Positions 8,830-16,295 of a DNA stretch of 64,000 nucleotides are shown here, piece by piece (position 1 is the first letter of the stretch; every line of letters starts with the position of its first letter). The translations under genes were made by a program, and so were the position numbers. The notes below the pieces were generated by a model, which worked only from the letters and a program-made list of their open reading frames with translations, was not told the DNA's origin and did no database searches. The stretch is from Candidatus Hepatincola sp. Av (GTDB taxonomy: Bacteria > Pseudomonadota > Alphaproteobacteria > WRAU01 > Hepatincolaceae): the NCBI GenBank assembly GCA_023518375.1, contig CP068450.1, positions 62,001 through 126,000 of the forward strand, read 5' to 3'.

Positions 8830-9594
8830 ATGCGATTAAAAATTATTTTTTCTACTATATTTTTTTTATTATTTTCTAATATTGTTTTTGCTGAAATTAG
8901 CCAAGGTTTTGAAATTGTTAAAAAATCTTTTGATATGTGGCGTGGTGAAAATTCATCAATAGCTACTTTTACTATGGCAGTTATTCGCCCTGATAGAACA
9001 ACTACCATGACTTTAAAATTCTGGTCTAAGGGAGATGACTACTCCATTGGAAAATTCCAAGCACCTCCTAGGTATAAAGGGCAAGCTATTTTGGTAGATC
9101 ATGATTCCATGTGGACTTATTCTGCTAAATCTAACCGTAGTATTAAAATTGCTAATTCCTTAAAATCCCAAGCATGGATGGGTTCAGATATGTCTTATGA
9201 TGATATATCTGTTACCATAGATATGCTAAACAATTACACCTATAAAATGTTACCTAGCGAACATAAAAATGGTGAAGAAATTTATGTTATTGAGGCTACT
9301 CCTTTTAAAAATGCTCCCATAGTTTGGGGAAAAGAAGTTTATAAAATTAAAAAATCCGATAACTCTTTAGTAAGTAAAGATTTTTACGACCAAAGCGGCA
9401 AAGCTGTAAAACGTTTTCTAGCTTTAAAAGTTGGTTATTATAAAGGTAATAAAGCTAAACCAATTATGGAACATATGCGGGTATTCAACCTAGAAAAAGA
9501 AGGTTATTATACTGATTTTATCATGAAAGATGTTACCTTAGATGTGGCAATTGATAGCAAAATATTTAGTTTAAGTAATTTATCTAAACCATAA
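8830..9594 (+). CDS. LolA-like periplasmic outer-membrane lipoprotein-sorting protein
   Basis: 254 aa with a signal peptide (MRLKIIFSTIFFLLFSNIVFA, cleavage about residue 21). The mature part resembles the 'outer membrane lipoprotein-sorting protein' family, which has the LolA/LolB half-barrel fold. Supporting stretches are IRPDRTTTMTLKFWSKGDD, a beta-rich middle with SMWTYSAKSNRSIKI and GSDMSYDDI, and a C-terminal VFNLEKEGYYTDFIMKDVTLD. Such proteins usually sit beside MacB/FtsX-type ABC transporters, as here. A role carrying a lipid or lipoprotein from the inner to the outer membrane is inferred. The substrate is unknown. Confidence 0.8.
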   Translation: MRLKIIFSTIFFLLFSNIVFAEISQGFEIVKKSFDMWRGENSSIATFTMAVIRPDRTTTMTLKFWSKGDDYSIGKFQAPPRYKGQAILVDHDSMWTYSAKSNRSIKIANSLKSQAWMGSDMSYDDISVTIDMLNNYTYKMLPSEHKNGEEIYVIEATPFKNAPIVWGKEVYKIKKSDNSLVSKDFYDQSGKAVKRFLALKVGYYKGNKAKPIMEHMRVFNLEKEGYYTDFIMKDVTLDVAIDSKIFSLSNLSKP

Positions 9595-9719
9595 AGAAAA
9601 CATAAATATTATGGTTTCAGTTATTACATTCTCTTAATTGCTTAACCATTATGGTAACAGGTAAATGGAACTAGGGTTTATTTTGTATATAGTTATCCTT
9701 TATTGTTGAGAATTCTACT

Positions 9720-10964
9720 ATGTTAACACAAATCTTTAAAATTGCCCTTAGAAATGTTATTCGTCGAAAACTCCAAACTATTGCCTTAGGTTCTATGATG
9801 GCTTTAACTACTTTTGCCATTTTTGCTATGGTAGGAGTCCAAACAGGAGCCTTTCGTTTACTTGAAGATAGCTACACCCAAGTATTTAATGGTGATATCC
9901 AAGTTAGGAATACTGCCTATGAAGATGTAAAAGATTTTGAAAAAATGCTATCTGATAATGATATAGCTAACATTGTTACCGTATTAAATGATTTTCACAA
10001 CACAAAAGTTTATTTTACTAAAAGGTACATTAACTTTGGTCTAGCTGATGTGAACGATAAAAACTATTCTTTTCAATTAGTAGGCATTGAACCACAATCA
10101 GAAAAAAATATCTCTATTGTTTCTAAAAAAATAGTAACTGGAGCTTTTTTAGATGATACAAACCTTAATGATATTATCATAGGGCAAGACTTAGCCGATT
10201 TTTTAAAAGTAAAAGTAGGCGATGAAATGACAATCATGACAACAGATATTTATGATAGTTTTGTAATAGATGCTTTTAAAATTAAAGGTATTTATAAAAT
10301 TGGTGATGATTTAATGGATAAGTCATCTGCTTTTATTTCTAAAAAATACTTTGATGATAATATAGTTTACGGCAATAATAAAATGACAAACATTACCATA
10401 AGGCTACAAGATCCTACTTATAGAGATCAATTAAAAGCACTCTTAAAAGCTAAGGCAAATAAAATCACCAATGTACTTTCTTGGAATGAAATTATGCCAG
10501 AGATTCAACAAGTTATTGAATTTGATTTTTCAACTAGCATGGTTTTTTATTTTACTCTTGCTATTATTGTTGCCTTTACTTTGCTAAATTCCATGATGTT
10601 AGCTACCATAAAAAGAGCTCCAGAGTTTGGTATTTTAAGTGCTATGGGCTTAGATAGTTCATATTTTAAATGGGTATTAATTTTTGAGAATTTAATTTTA
10701 GCAACTTTCTTTGTACTAATAGGAACCATTGTAGGTATGATCTTTGTTATTTATTTTTCTAAAGCAGGTATTCCTTTGCCTGATTTAGCTGAAAGTACCG
10801 ATAAACCTCTTACTTTTATTGATAATACCTTGTATCCTAACCCTAGAAACCCATTATTACTCTTTGGACCTTTTATTATTTTTGTCTCGTGTATGCTTTC
10901 AGTAATTCCTCCAGTCCTTCGGTTAAGAAAATTAAACCCTGTGCAATCATTAACATATATGTAA
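9720..10964 (+). CDS. FtsX/MacB-type ABC transporter permease (first of two)
   Basis: 414 aa. Architecture is one N-terminal membrane helix (about residues 20-45), a large periplasmic domain of about 220 residues, and three C-terminal helices (about 275-300, 320-345 and 380-405), the LolC/E-MacB layout. Typical stretches are LRNVIRRKLQTIAL near the start and PEFGILSAMGLDS between helices 2 and 3, then the C-terminal RLRKLNPVQSL. The second permease follows 11 bases later and the ATPase after that, so the transporter is probably a heterodimer of permeases with an ATPase dimer. It is preceded by a 125-base gap after the LolA-like gene. Confidence 0.85.
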   Translation: MLTQIFKIALRNVIRRKLQTIALGSMMALTTFAIFAMVGVQTGAFRLLEDSYTQVFNGDIQVRNTAYEDVKDFEKMLSDNDIANIVTVLNDFHNTKVYFTKRYINFGLADVNDKNYSFQLVGIEPQSEKNISIVSKKIVTGAFLDDTNLNDIIIGQDLADFLKVKVGDEMTIMTTDIYDSFVIDAFKIKGIYKIGDDLMDKSSAFISKKYFDDNIVYGNNKMTNITIRLQDPTYRDQLKALLKAKANKITNVLSWNEIMPEIQQVIEFDFSTSMVFYFTLAIIVAFTLLNSMMLATIKRAPEFGILSAMGLDSSYFKWVLIFENLILATFFVLIGTIVGMIFVIYFSKAGIPLPDLAESTDKPLTFIDNTLYPNPRNPLLLFGPFIIFVSCMLSVIPPVLRLRKLNPVQSLTYM

Positions 10965-10975
10965 GTTAGGCTGTA

Positions 10976-12214
10976 ATGTTTAGTAATAGTTTTATTATAA
11001 TAAAATTAGCATATAGAAATGTTTTTAGTAATTGGAACCGTAATAAAGTTATTGTTATGATTATAGCGGTAGCTTTTACTTTGATTCAAATGTTATTAGC
11101 ATTATCTGAAGGTTTTGGTTTGCAAATGCAAAACTTTGCTCTAGATAACCTCTTAGGGCATATGAAAATTTTGCAAAAGGACTACAAATTAGATCCCAGC
11201 GTGCAACATAGTTTTGTAATTAGCTCGGCAACTTTAGCTAAGATTGCCAATATTGAAGGTGTAAAAGGAGTTACCAAGAGGATTCAAGCCCCTATAGTTA
11301 TTAAAAGTGAACGAGATGTTCGCAATGCTGTTTTAGTTGGAGTAGATATTAATACTGAAAAGAATTTATCTTTCATAGGTAAAGACTATGGCTATACTAA
11401 ATTAAAAGAAGTTTTGCAAAATAATCAAGTTTTAATTGGTAGAAAACTGTTAGAAAACTTAGAAACTAAAATAGATTATAAAATAGTTGCATCTGGGCAA
11501 AACTCCAACAATAAACTAGTAGAAAATGCTTTATTTATTAAAGATATTTATACCAGTGGTTTACCAAAGGTAGAAGAAATATATATTATTGCTGAAATTA
11601 ATAGTGTAGCTAAAATGTATAATTTACCAAATAAAGTTACCGAAGTTTCTATTCTATTAACTAATGATAATAAATACTTTGAAGTTTTTACTAAAGTACA
11701 GCAGTTATTACCTAAAGATACTTTACTATATGGTTGGGGAGATTTAATGCCATTCTTAAAAAATTGGCTAAGTTTAATGAAGGTTAATCTATCAATTTTC
11801 TTTGGAATAGTTTTCTTTGCGGCAGCTATTCCTTTAACTAATACTTTATTAATTTCAATTTTAGAACGTATGTATGAATTTGGTATTATGCAAGCCTTAG
11901 GAGTAAAAAAATTTTATATAGCATTTTCTATTATGGTGGAAGCTTTTATTATTGTAGTACTTGGTTTAATTGGTGGTTTAATTATAGGTTTATTATTTTC
12001 TTTTATTTTACAAAAAACAGGTATTAATATTTCAGGAGTTGCTGCAGGGGCTTCTAAATTAGGTTTAGGAGACCACATTTATGCTAAGGTTAACCTAGTT
12101 AGCACTCTAAGAATTACCTTAATTATGTTAATTATTGGTATTATAGCGGGTATTTACCCTGCATTTAAAGCTATGCTTTATAATTCAGTGCAAGCATTAT
12201 CACATAGAGGTTAA
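10976..12214 (+). CDS. FtsX/MacB-type ABC transporter permease (second of two)
   Basis: 412 aa, with the same layout as its upstream neighbour: one N-terminal helix, a periplasmic domain, and three C-terminal helices. Characteristic stretches are IIKLAYRNVFSNWNRNKVIV at the start and LERMYEFGIMQALGVKK before the penultimate helix, ending PAFKAMLYNSVQALSHRG. The two permeases are clearly related but not close copies, as in LolC/LolE. The ATPase begins one base after its stop, implying translational coupling. The specific cargo cannot be told from sequence. Confidence 0.85.
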   Translation: MFSNSFIIIKLAYRNVFSNWNRNKVIVMIIAVAFTLIQMLLALSEGFGLQMQNFALDNLLGHMKILQKDYKLDPSVQHSFVISSATLAKIANIEGVKGVTKRIQAPIVIKSERDVRNAVLVGVDINTEKNLSFIGKDYGYTKLKEVLQNNQVLIGRKLLENLETKIDYKIVASGQNSNNKLVENALFIKDIYTSGLPKVEEIYIIAEINSVAKMYNLPNKVTEVSILLTNDNKYFEVFTKVQQLLPKDTLLYGWGDLMPFLKNWLSLMKVNLSIFFGIVFFAAAIPLTNTLLISILERMYEFGIMQALGVKKFYIAFSIMVEAFIIVVLGLIGGLIIGLLFSFILQKTGINISGVAAGASKLGLGDHIYAKVNLVSTLRITLIMLIIGIIAGIYPAFKAMLYNSVQALSHRG

Positions 12215-12215
12215 A

Positions 12216-12893
12216 ATGTCTTTTATTCAAGTTAAAAATGTATGCAAAATATATAAGCAAGGTAAAATTGAAAACTATGCTTTAAACAATATCTCTTTTG
12301 ATGTTCCTAAAGAAAAAGTGATTGTTTTATATGGTCCATCTGGTTCTGGTAAAACTACCATGTTAAATATTATAGGCTCTTTAGATAGTGCTACCAGTGG
12401 TAGTGTTTTAGTAAACGGGGAAGATATTACGAAAAAAAGTTCTTCAGAATTAGCAAGATTCCGCCTTGAAAATTTAGGATTTATCTTTCAATCTTATAAT
12501 TTATTTCCGGTACTTAGTGCTTTAGAAAATGTAGGTCTATCTTTAGAATTACGGGGCATAAAAAAAGATGAAATCCATGTAAGAGCTTTACAAGCCTTAG
12601 CTGATATGGGTATTGCAGAATTTGCCAATAGAAAGCCTAAAGATATGTCAGGCGGGCAGCAACAAAGGGTAGCTGTAGCCCGAGCCTTAGTAGCAAAACC
12701 CAATTTAATTTTAGGGGATGAGCCAACAGCAAACTTAGATAGTAAAAACTCTGAAAGTTTAATTGCTTTATTGAAAGAAATGCAGGTAAAGTATAAAACC
12801 ACTGTGGTAATTGCTTCCCACGATGAAATGGTAATTAACCAAGCCGATATGAAAATTAAACTCAAAGATGGTCAAATTTCTTCAATTAACTAA
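12216..12893 (+). CDS. LolD/MacB-type ABC transporter ATPase
   Basis: 225 aa. It has Walker A GPSGSGKT (residues 40-47), the Q-loop in GFIFQSYNLFPVLSALENV, the signature MSGGQQQRVAVARAL, Walker B with LILGDEPTANLDS and the H-loop in VIASHD. The short length and the LFPVLSALENV sequence place it in the LolD/MacB/FtsE group that powers FtsX-like permeases. It lies in the middle of the cluster, and the following outer-membrane gene begins before this one ends (26-base overlap). Confidence 0.92.
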   Translation: MSFIQVKNVCKIYKQGKIENYALNNISFDVPKEKVIVLYGPSGSGKTTMLNIIGSLDSATSGSVLVNGEDITKKSSSELARFRLENLGFIFQSYNLFPVLSALENVGLSLELRGIKKDEIHVRALQALADMGIAEFANRKPKDMSGGQQQRVAVARALVAKPNLILGDEPTANLDSKNSESLIALLKEMQVKYKTTVVIASHDEMVINQADMKIKLKDGQISSIN

Positions 12894-14181
12894 TACTAGT
12901 ATTAGTAGAGTTATACTGAGTATAACTCTACTAATTGTATCTAATTTTCCTATAAAATTATTAGCTGAATTTACAGTAAATGATAACATCAATTTTTATG
13001 GTAATAACCATATAGATACTTACCAAAGCATAGATGAAAATGCTAATCAAGCCGTAGATCTACGCTTAGATAACCGCTTTATGACAGCATATACTACTAA
13101 CCATTTTAAGTCGGAATTTCATTTATTAACTAGTGTTAGCAACTATGTACAAAATAATTTTACTATTCCTGTTAATTTACCTATAGAAGGAGATAAAACT
13201 AACCTTTTTCGTTTAACCAGAACAGATAATTTTAATAACTCTTCCATGGTAAATAGAATAGATAGAATAAACTTTACCTATTACGATAATAACCTAGAGG
13301 CAACTATAGGTAGAACAGCCTTAACTTGGAGTCGGGGGCGAACTTTCCATGTTACTGATTTTTTTAATCCACAAAACCCTGGTTTTTACGATGGAGACTA
13401 TAAAATAGGTACAGATATGGCTTATGTAAATTGGGCGGTATCCGATAACAGTTATTTTTCAGTAGTGGCTAACCCTAAGCGAAATAGTTGTTTACTTAAC
13501 CCAAACCACAGTAATTCTTGCGATGGCGATGTAACAATGAAAGACTCAACCTTTGCCAGCCGTTATATCTATAGCAATGCTTGGGGCGATGTTAGTATAA
13601 TTATTGGGCAATATTTAGAAGACTATGCTCTTGGTGGTGGTTTTTCTTATGGTTTATGGGGAGGAACAGTATTAAGAACAGATGTATCTTTTTGGAGCCC
13701 TGAATATGATAGGCAAGATTACCAAAGTATGGCAATGGTGGGCTTAGAAAAAGGCTTAAGTGTTTTTAGTAGGAATGTTACTTTATTTGGTGAATATTAC
13801 CATAATGATTTTGGTACAAAAAGTCCTAAGAATGAAAATTTAACCTTGAATCCCACCATGCAAAGAAGAGTTTTAGAAATGGATACTTACCTCATTGGTA
13901 AGAATTATATCTCTCTTGGAGCCTTAGTAGAAATATCTAGTTACTGGGATTTTAACTATTCTAATATTATTAATACTGATGATGGCAGCATGTTTAATTT
14001 TGTTAGTTTAAGTTACGAGGCAACCGATGCTATTAGTTTATCTGTTACCATTGGGCAATCTTTAGGTGATACCGGTGATGATTTTGGTGATATTTGTATT
14101 GCAGATCCTACTAATACAGGAGAAAATACTTGCTACCAAATGGAAACCATCTTCATGCTAGGTTTATCAATCACACTATAA
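12868..14181 (+). CDS. Outer-membrane beta-barrel-like protein of the envelope export cluster
   Basis: 437 aa beginning with an N-terminal signal sequence (hydrophobic SRVILSITLLIVSNFPIKLLA, cleavage about residue 33). The mature part has alternating hydrophobic/polar strands rich in Asn, Asp, Tyr and Ser and ends in an amphipathic strand (TIFMLGLSITL), as in outer-membrane barrels. One short stretch, ATIGRTALTWSRGRTF, resembles DUF1302-type porin-like proteins; that resemblance is weak. The start overlaps the ATPase gene by 26 bases in another frame, so the two are probably co-translated. It is likely the outer-membrane partner of the transporter. Confidence 0.65.
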   Translation: MVKFLQLTNTSISRVILSITLLIVSNFPIKLLAEFTVNDNINFYGNNHIDTYQSIDENANQAVDLRLDNRFMTAYTTNHFKSEFHLLTSVSNYVQNNFTIPVNLPIEGDKTNLFRLTRTDNFNNSSMVNRIDRINFTYYDNNLEATIGRTALTWSRGRTFHVTDFFNPQNPGFYDGDYKIGTDMAYVNWAVSDNSYFSVVANPKRNSCLLNPNHSNSCDGDVTMKDSTFASRYIYSNAWGDVSIIIGQYLEDYALGGGFSYGLWGGTVLRTDVSFWSPEYDRQDYQSMAMVGLEKGLSVFSRNVTLFGEYYHNDFGTKSPKNENLTLNPTMQRRVLEMDTYLIGKNYISLGALVEISSYWDFNYSNIINTDDGSMFNFVSLSYEATDAISLSVTIGQSLGDTGDDFGDICIADPTNTGENTCYQMETIFMLGLSITL

Positions 14182-14204
14182 TAGATAATGTAACTATATG
14201 TAGA

Positions 14205-14223
14205 ATGATCACTTAGTGATCAT
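14205..14223. terminator. Near-perfect palindrome after the envelope cluster
   Basis: ATGATCACT, one base, then AGTGATCAT forms a 9-bp inverted repeat 23 bases after the last gene of the cluster, followed by ATTTTAT. It may be a terminator (weak T-tract) or a dimeric regulator site; the core TGATCA is symmetric. The remainder of the 318-base gap 14182-14499 shows only AT-rich sequence. Confidence 0.4.
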
Positions 14224-14499
14224 ATTTTATGATTAGTAAAAATAAAGAAATGTATAAAAGAAAACAAGGTTATAAGGAGTTTTTTATTTAATGTGTTTTA
14301 TTACTTTTAGCACTAACTAGTAAACGGTTTTATAGTAGATTTGCTATCAATGTTAGTTATATTAACTATAATATTAGCCATAATAAGATACTATAAATAC
14401 TCTAATGATATAGATACGAAAATAATTTACTAACTATAAAATAATTATGAAAATTAAAGTAATATCTATAACATTAGTGTAAATATAATTATATTAAGA

Positions 14500-15399
14500 T
14501 TAAGGATTCATCACACCAATTAAGGTTCTAGTTACTGGATAATCCGTAGATTGAATTGTGTTATCACCTTGGGATACACCATCTCTATCTATTGCATATG
14601 AAAAAATGCCACCTTTAGTACCTTCCTTTGGTTGCCAAGTAGCGTAAGCATAAGCACGACTATCTTCTAAAGGCTCAGTTACATCTCCCCAATGTGTACC
14701 ATTTTCTTCATAAAAAGAGAAGCCAATAAAGTACTGTTGTGGTGAAATATAATTCTTAAATGTATCAAAGGTATTTTGTAAACCGCTAACACTTCTACCA
14801 TAAGATTGAACGAATACATAGTCAACTTTAGAATATACAGCTTGAAAAAGCTCAGTATTACCAGTTTGATTTGTATCATAAATAATAAATAAATTAGAGT
14901 TATGCATTATATCAGCAAGATGTGAAAACACCCCAATAACTCTTTCTAAGTTCTCCCCTGTATAAGAAGTTTCAATGTCAACATCAATTCCATCTGCCCC
15001 ATATTGAAATACTCGCTCATCGGCAATGGTTTGAGCTAATTCTTGGTAGCCTTCTGTGGTATTGGGGTAGGAGGAGTCAATAAATTGGCTAATATTAATT
15101 GATCTAATACACTTAGTACCTCTAGCGTGTAAAAAAGGTATGTATTCATTTTTAAAACTGTCCCAAAAAGAGTCACTTGTATTGCCAAAAGCAATAGCTA
15201 TATCTAAGCAGTCTGGTAAATCACCATAAGACACTTTGTTAACTGTTGGATTTACTGTGGTATCTGCCCAGTCTCTAAAATATCCTGCCATCATTTGATG
15301 GTTACTATTTTTATAGTTTAAAATTGGAATCAAATCATCACCGCTTAAATGATCATTATTTTGTGGGCAAACAGCTGCAGAAGCCTTGTTATTATTCAT
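14500..15399 (-). CDS. GH18-family endo-beta-N-acetylglucosaminidase-like hydrolase
   Basis: 299 aa. The GH18 catalytic motif DGxDxDxE is present as DGIDVDIE at residues 136-143, with E143 as the presumed acid/base and D141 its helper. The start of the barrel (MMAGYFRDWADTTVNPTVNK) and strand LDIAIAFGNTSDSF resemble EndoF/EndoS-type enzymes that cut N-glycans between the two core GlcNAc residues; distinction from a chitinase needs a structural search. A late YVFVQSYG strand is consistent with the barrel. There is no obvious Sec signal, so how it would reach a substrate outside the cell is unclear. It stands alone behind a perfect consensus promoter. Confidence 0.75.
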   Translation of the reverse strand: MNNNKASAAVCPQNNDHLSGDDLIPILNYKNSNHQMMAGYFRDWADTTVNPTVNKVSYGDLPDCLDIAIAFGNTSDSFWDSFKNEYIPFLHARGTKCIRSINISQFIDSSYPNTTEGYQELAQTIADERVFQYGADGIDVDIETSYTGENLERVIGVFSHLADIMHNSNLFIIYDTNQTGNTELFQAVYSKVDYVFVQSYGRSVSGLQNTFDTFKNYISPQQYFIGFSFYEENGTHWGDVTEPLEDSRAYAYATWQPKEGTKGGIFSYAIDRDGVSQGDNTIQSTDYPVTRTLIGVMNP

Positions 15400-15443
15400 T
15401 TTATTTTCCGTTTTAGGTTAAATCTCATATACTTTCAGTACTC

Positions 15444-15472
15444 ATTATACTTTAAGTTGTATAGTTTGTCAA
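15444..15472 (-). promoter_or_regulatory. Perfect consensus sigma70 promoter for the GH18 gene
   Basis: Read leftward: TTGACA at 15472-15467, exactly 17 bases, then TATAAT at 15449-15444. Both hexamers and the spacing match the consensus. The expected start is near 15437, giving a leader of about 38 bases that contains a modest GGA-type ribosome site ahead of the ATG at 15399. It is the best promoter match I found in the window. Confidence 0.8.
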
Positions 15473-15680
15473 GATAAAAATAATTATATTTAAACTTTCA
15501 GGAATTATTTAGTTCTTCATAAGGGTTATATAGGAGTATGATTTTCTTATCCTATATCTTATCTTTTCTGAATAGAATACTAATAGGTTATACCTTGATA
15601 CACTAAACCATTAAATGTTTATGTAAATCTTACCTAGTAAAAAATACCTTGAACTTGAAAAAAAGCATTAGAAAAAGACC

Positions 15681-15881
15681 CTAACAAAAGAGACTTTTTT
15701 TATTGTTTATATATCTATAAGATGCAAAATTAGAAATTTTATTAATAGCGTTGTTAGTTATAGTATGAGAATCTGCTCTTAATACCACTACTTGTAACAT
15801 AAGCCACAAAATAGCTACTATAAACCACAAGCCCATTGAAAACACTTTGGAATTTTTATAATTTTCATTGCTTTCTACCAT
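15681..15881 (-). CDS. Small single-span membrane protein, unknown function
   Basis: 66 aa. An AGAGG ribosome site lies about 8 bases before the ATG at 15881, which is why I accept this short frame. The protein has a polar N-terminus, one hydrophobic helix (about residues 17-34, MGLWFIVAILWLMLQVVVL) and a basic/polar tail ending in Cys. I do not recognise it. It is divergent from cas9 across a 414-base gap, and in the same direction as the GH18 gene. The 281-base gap to the GH18 gene holds that gene's promoter. Confidence 0.45.
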   Translation of the reverse strand: MVESNENYKNSKVFSMGLWFIVAILWLMLQVVVLRADSHTITNNAINKISNFASYRYINNKKSLFC

Positions 15882-16119
15882 TTGTTAATACCTCTTAAAG
15901 TTGTATAAAAAGTTTTACTAATGATTATCCCAAATTGTATGAGGTTTTTATGCACTAAAGATTTTTTATCTACTAAACTGTTACTAAACTATACTTTGTG
16001 TACTAAAACCATACTGATTATTTATGTTATGTACTCGTTATCTTATAAGATTTGCTAAGTTGTACTAATTATTATTTTACCTCTTTTTTCTTAATACTTG
16101 GTTAAAAATTTTCATATTT

Positions 16120-16248
16120 TGTTATAATGTTTTAATTTTAGTAAATCGTTATATAATTACCCCTATGATTATACATTTAGTTGTGCTAAAATCATCACAA
16201 TAAGCAATATTAAGTGTTATAGAATGTTGTGATATGATATGATATAAT
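16120..16248 (+). promoter_or_regulatory. Candidate cas operon promoter region
   Basis: Two extended -10 boxes of the TGnTATAAT form occur upstream of cas9: one at 16120-16128 and one at 16240-16248. The second lies in a GATAT x3 microrepeat (about 16232-16247). Neither has a strong -35. An AGAGG site precedes the cas9 ATG at 16296. The remainder of the 414-base gap 15882-16295 is AT-rich with nothing else recognised. Confidence 0.4.
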
Positions 16249-16295
16249 TTATATTGAGGATATTATAAATTTAACTAATATGAGTAGAGGTTGGT

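Noticed and set aside
12494-12865. 123-codon leftward frame inside the ATPase gene
   Set aside because: Lies wholly antisense to a gene with intact Walker and signature motifs; no family features of its own.
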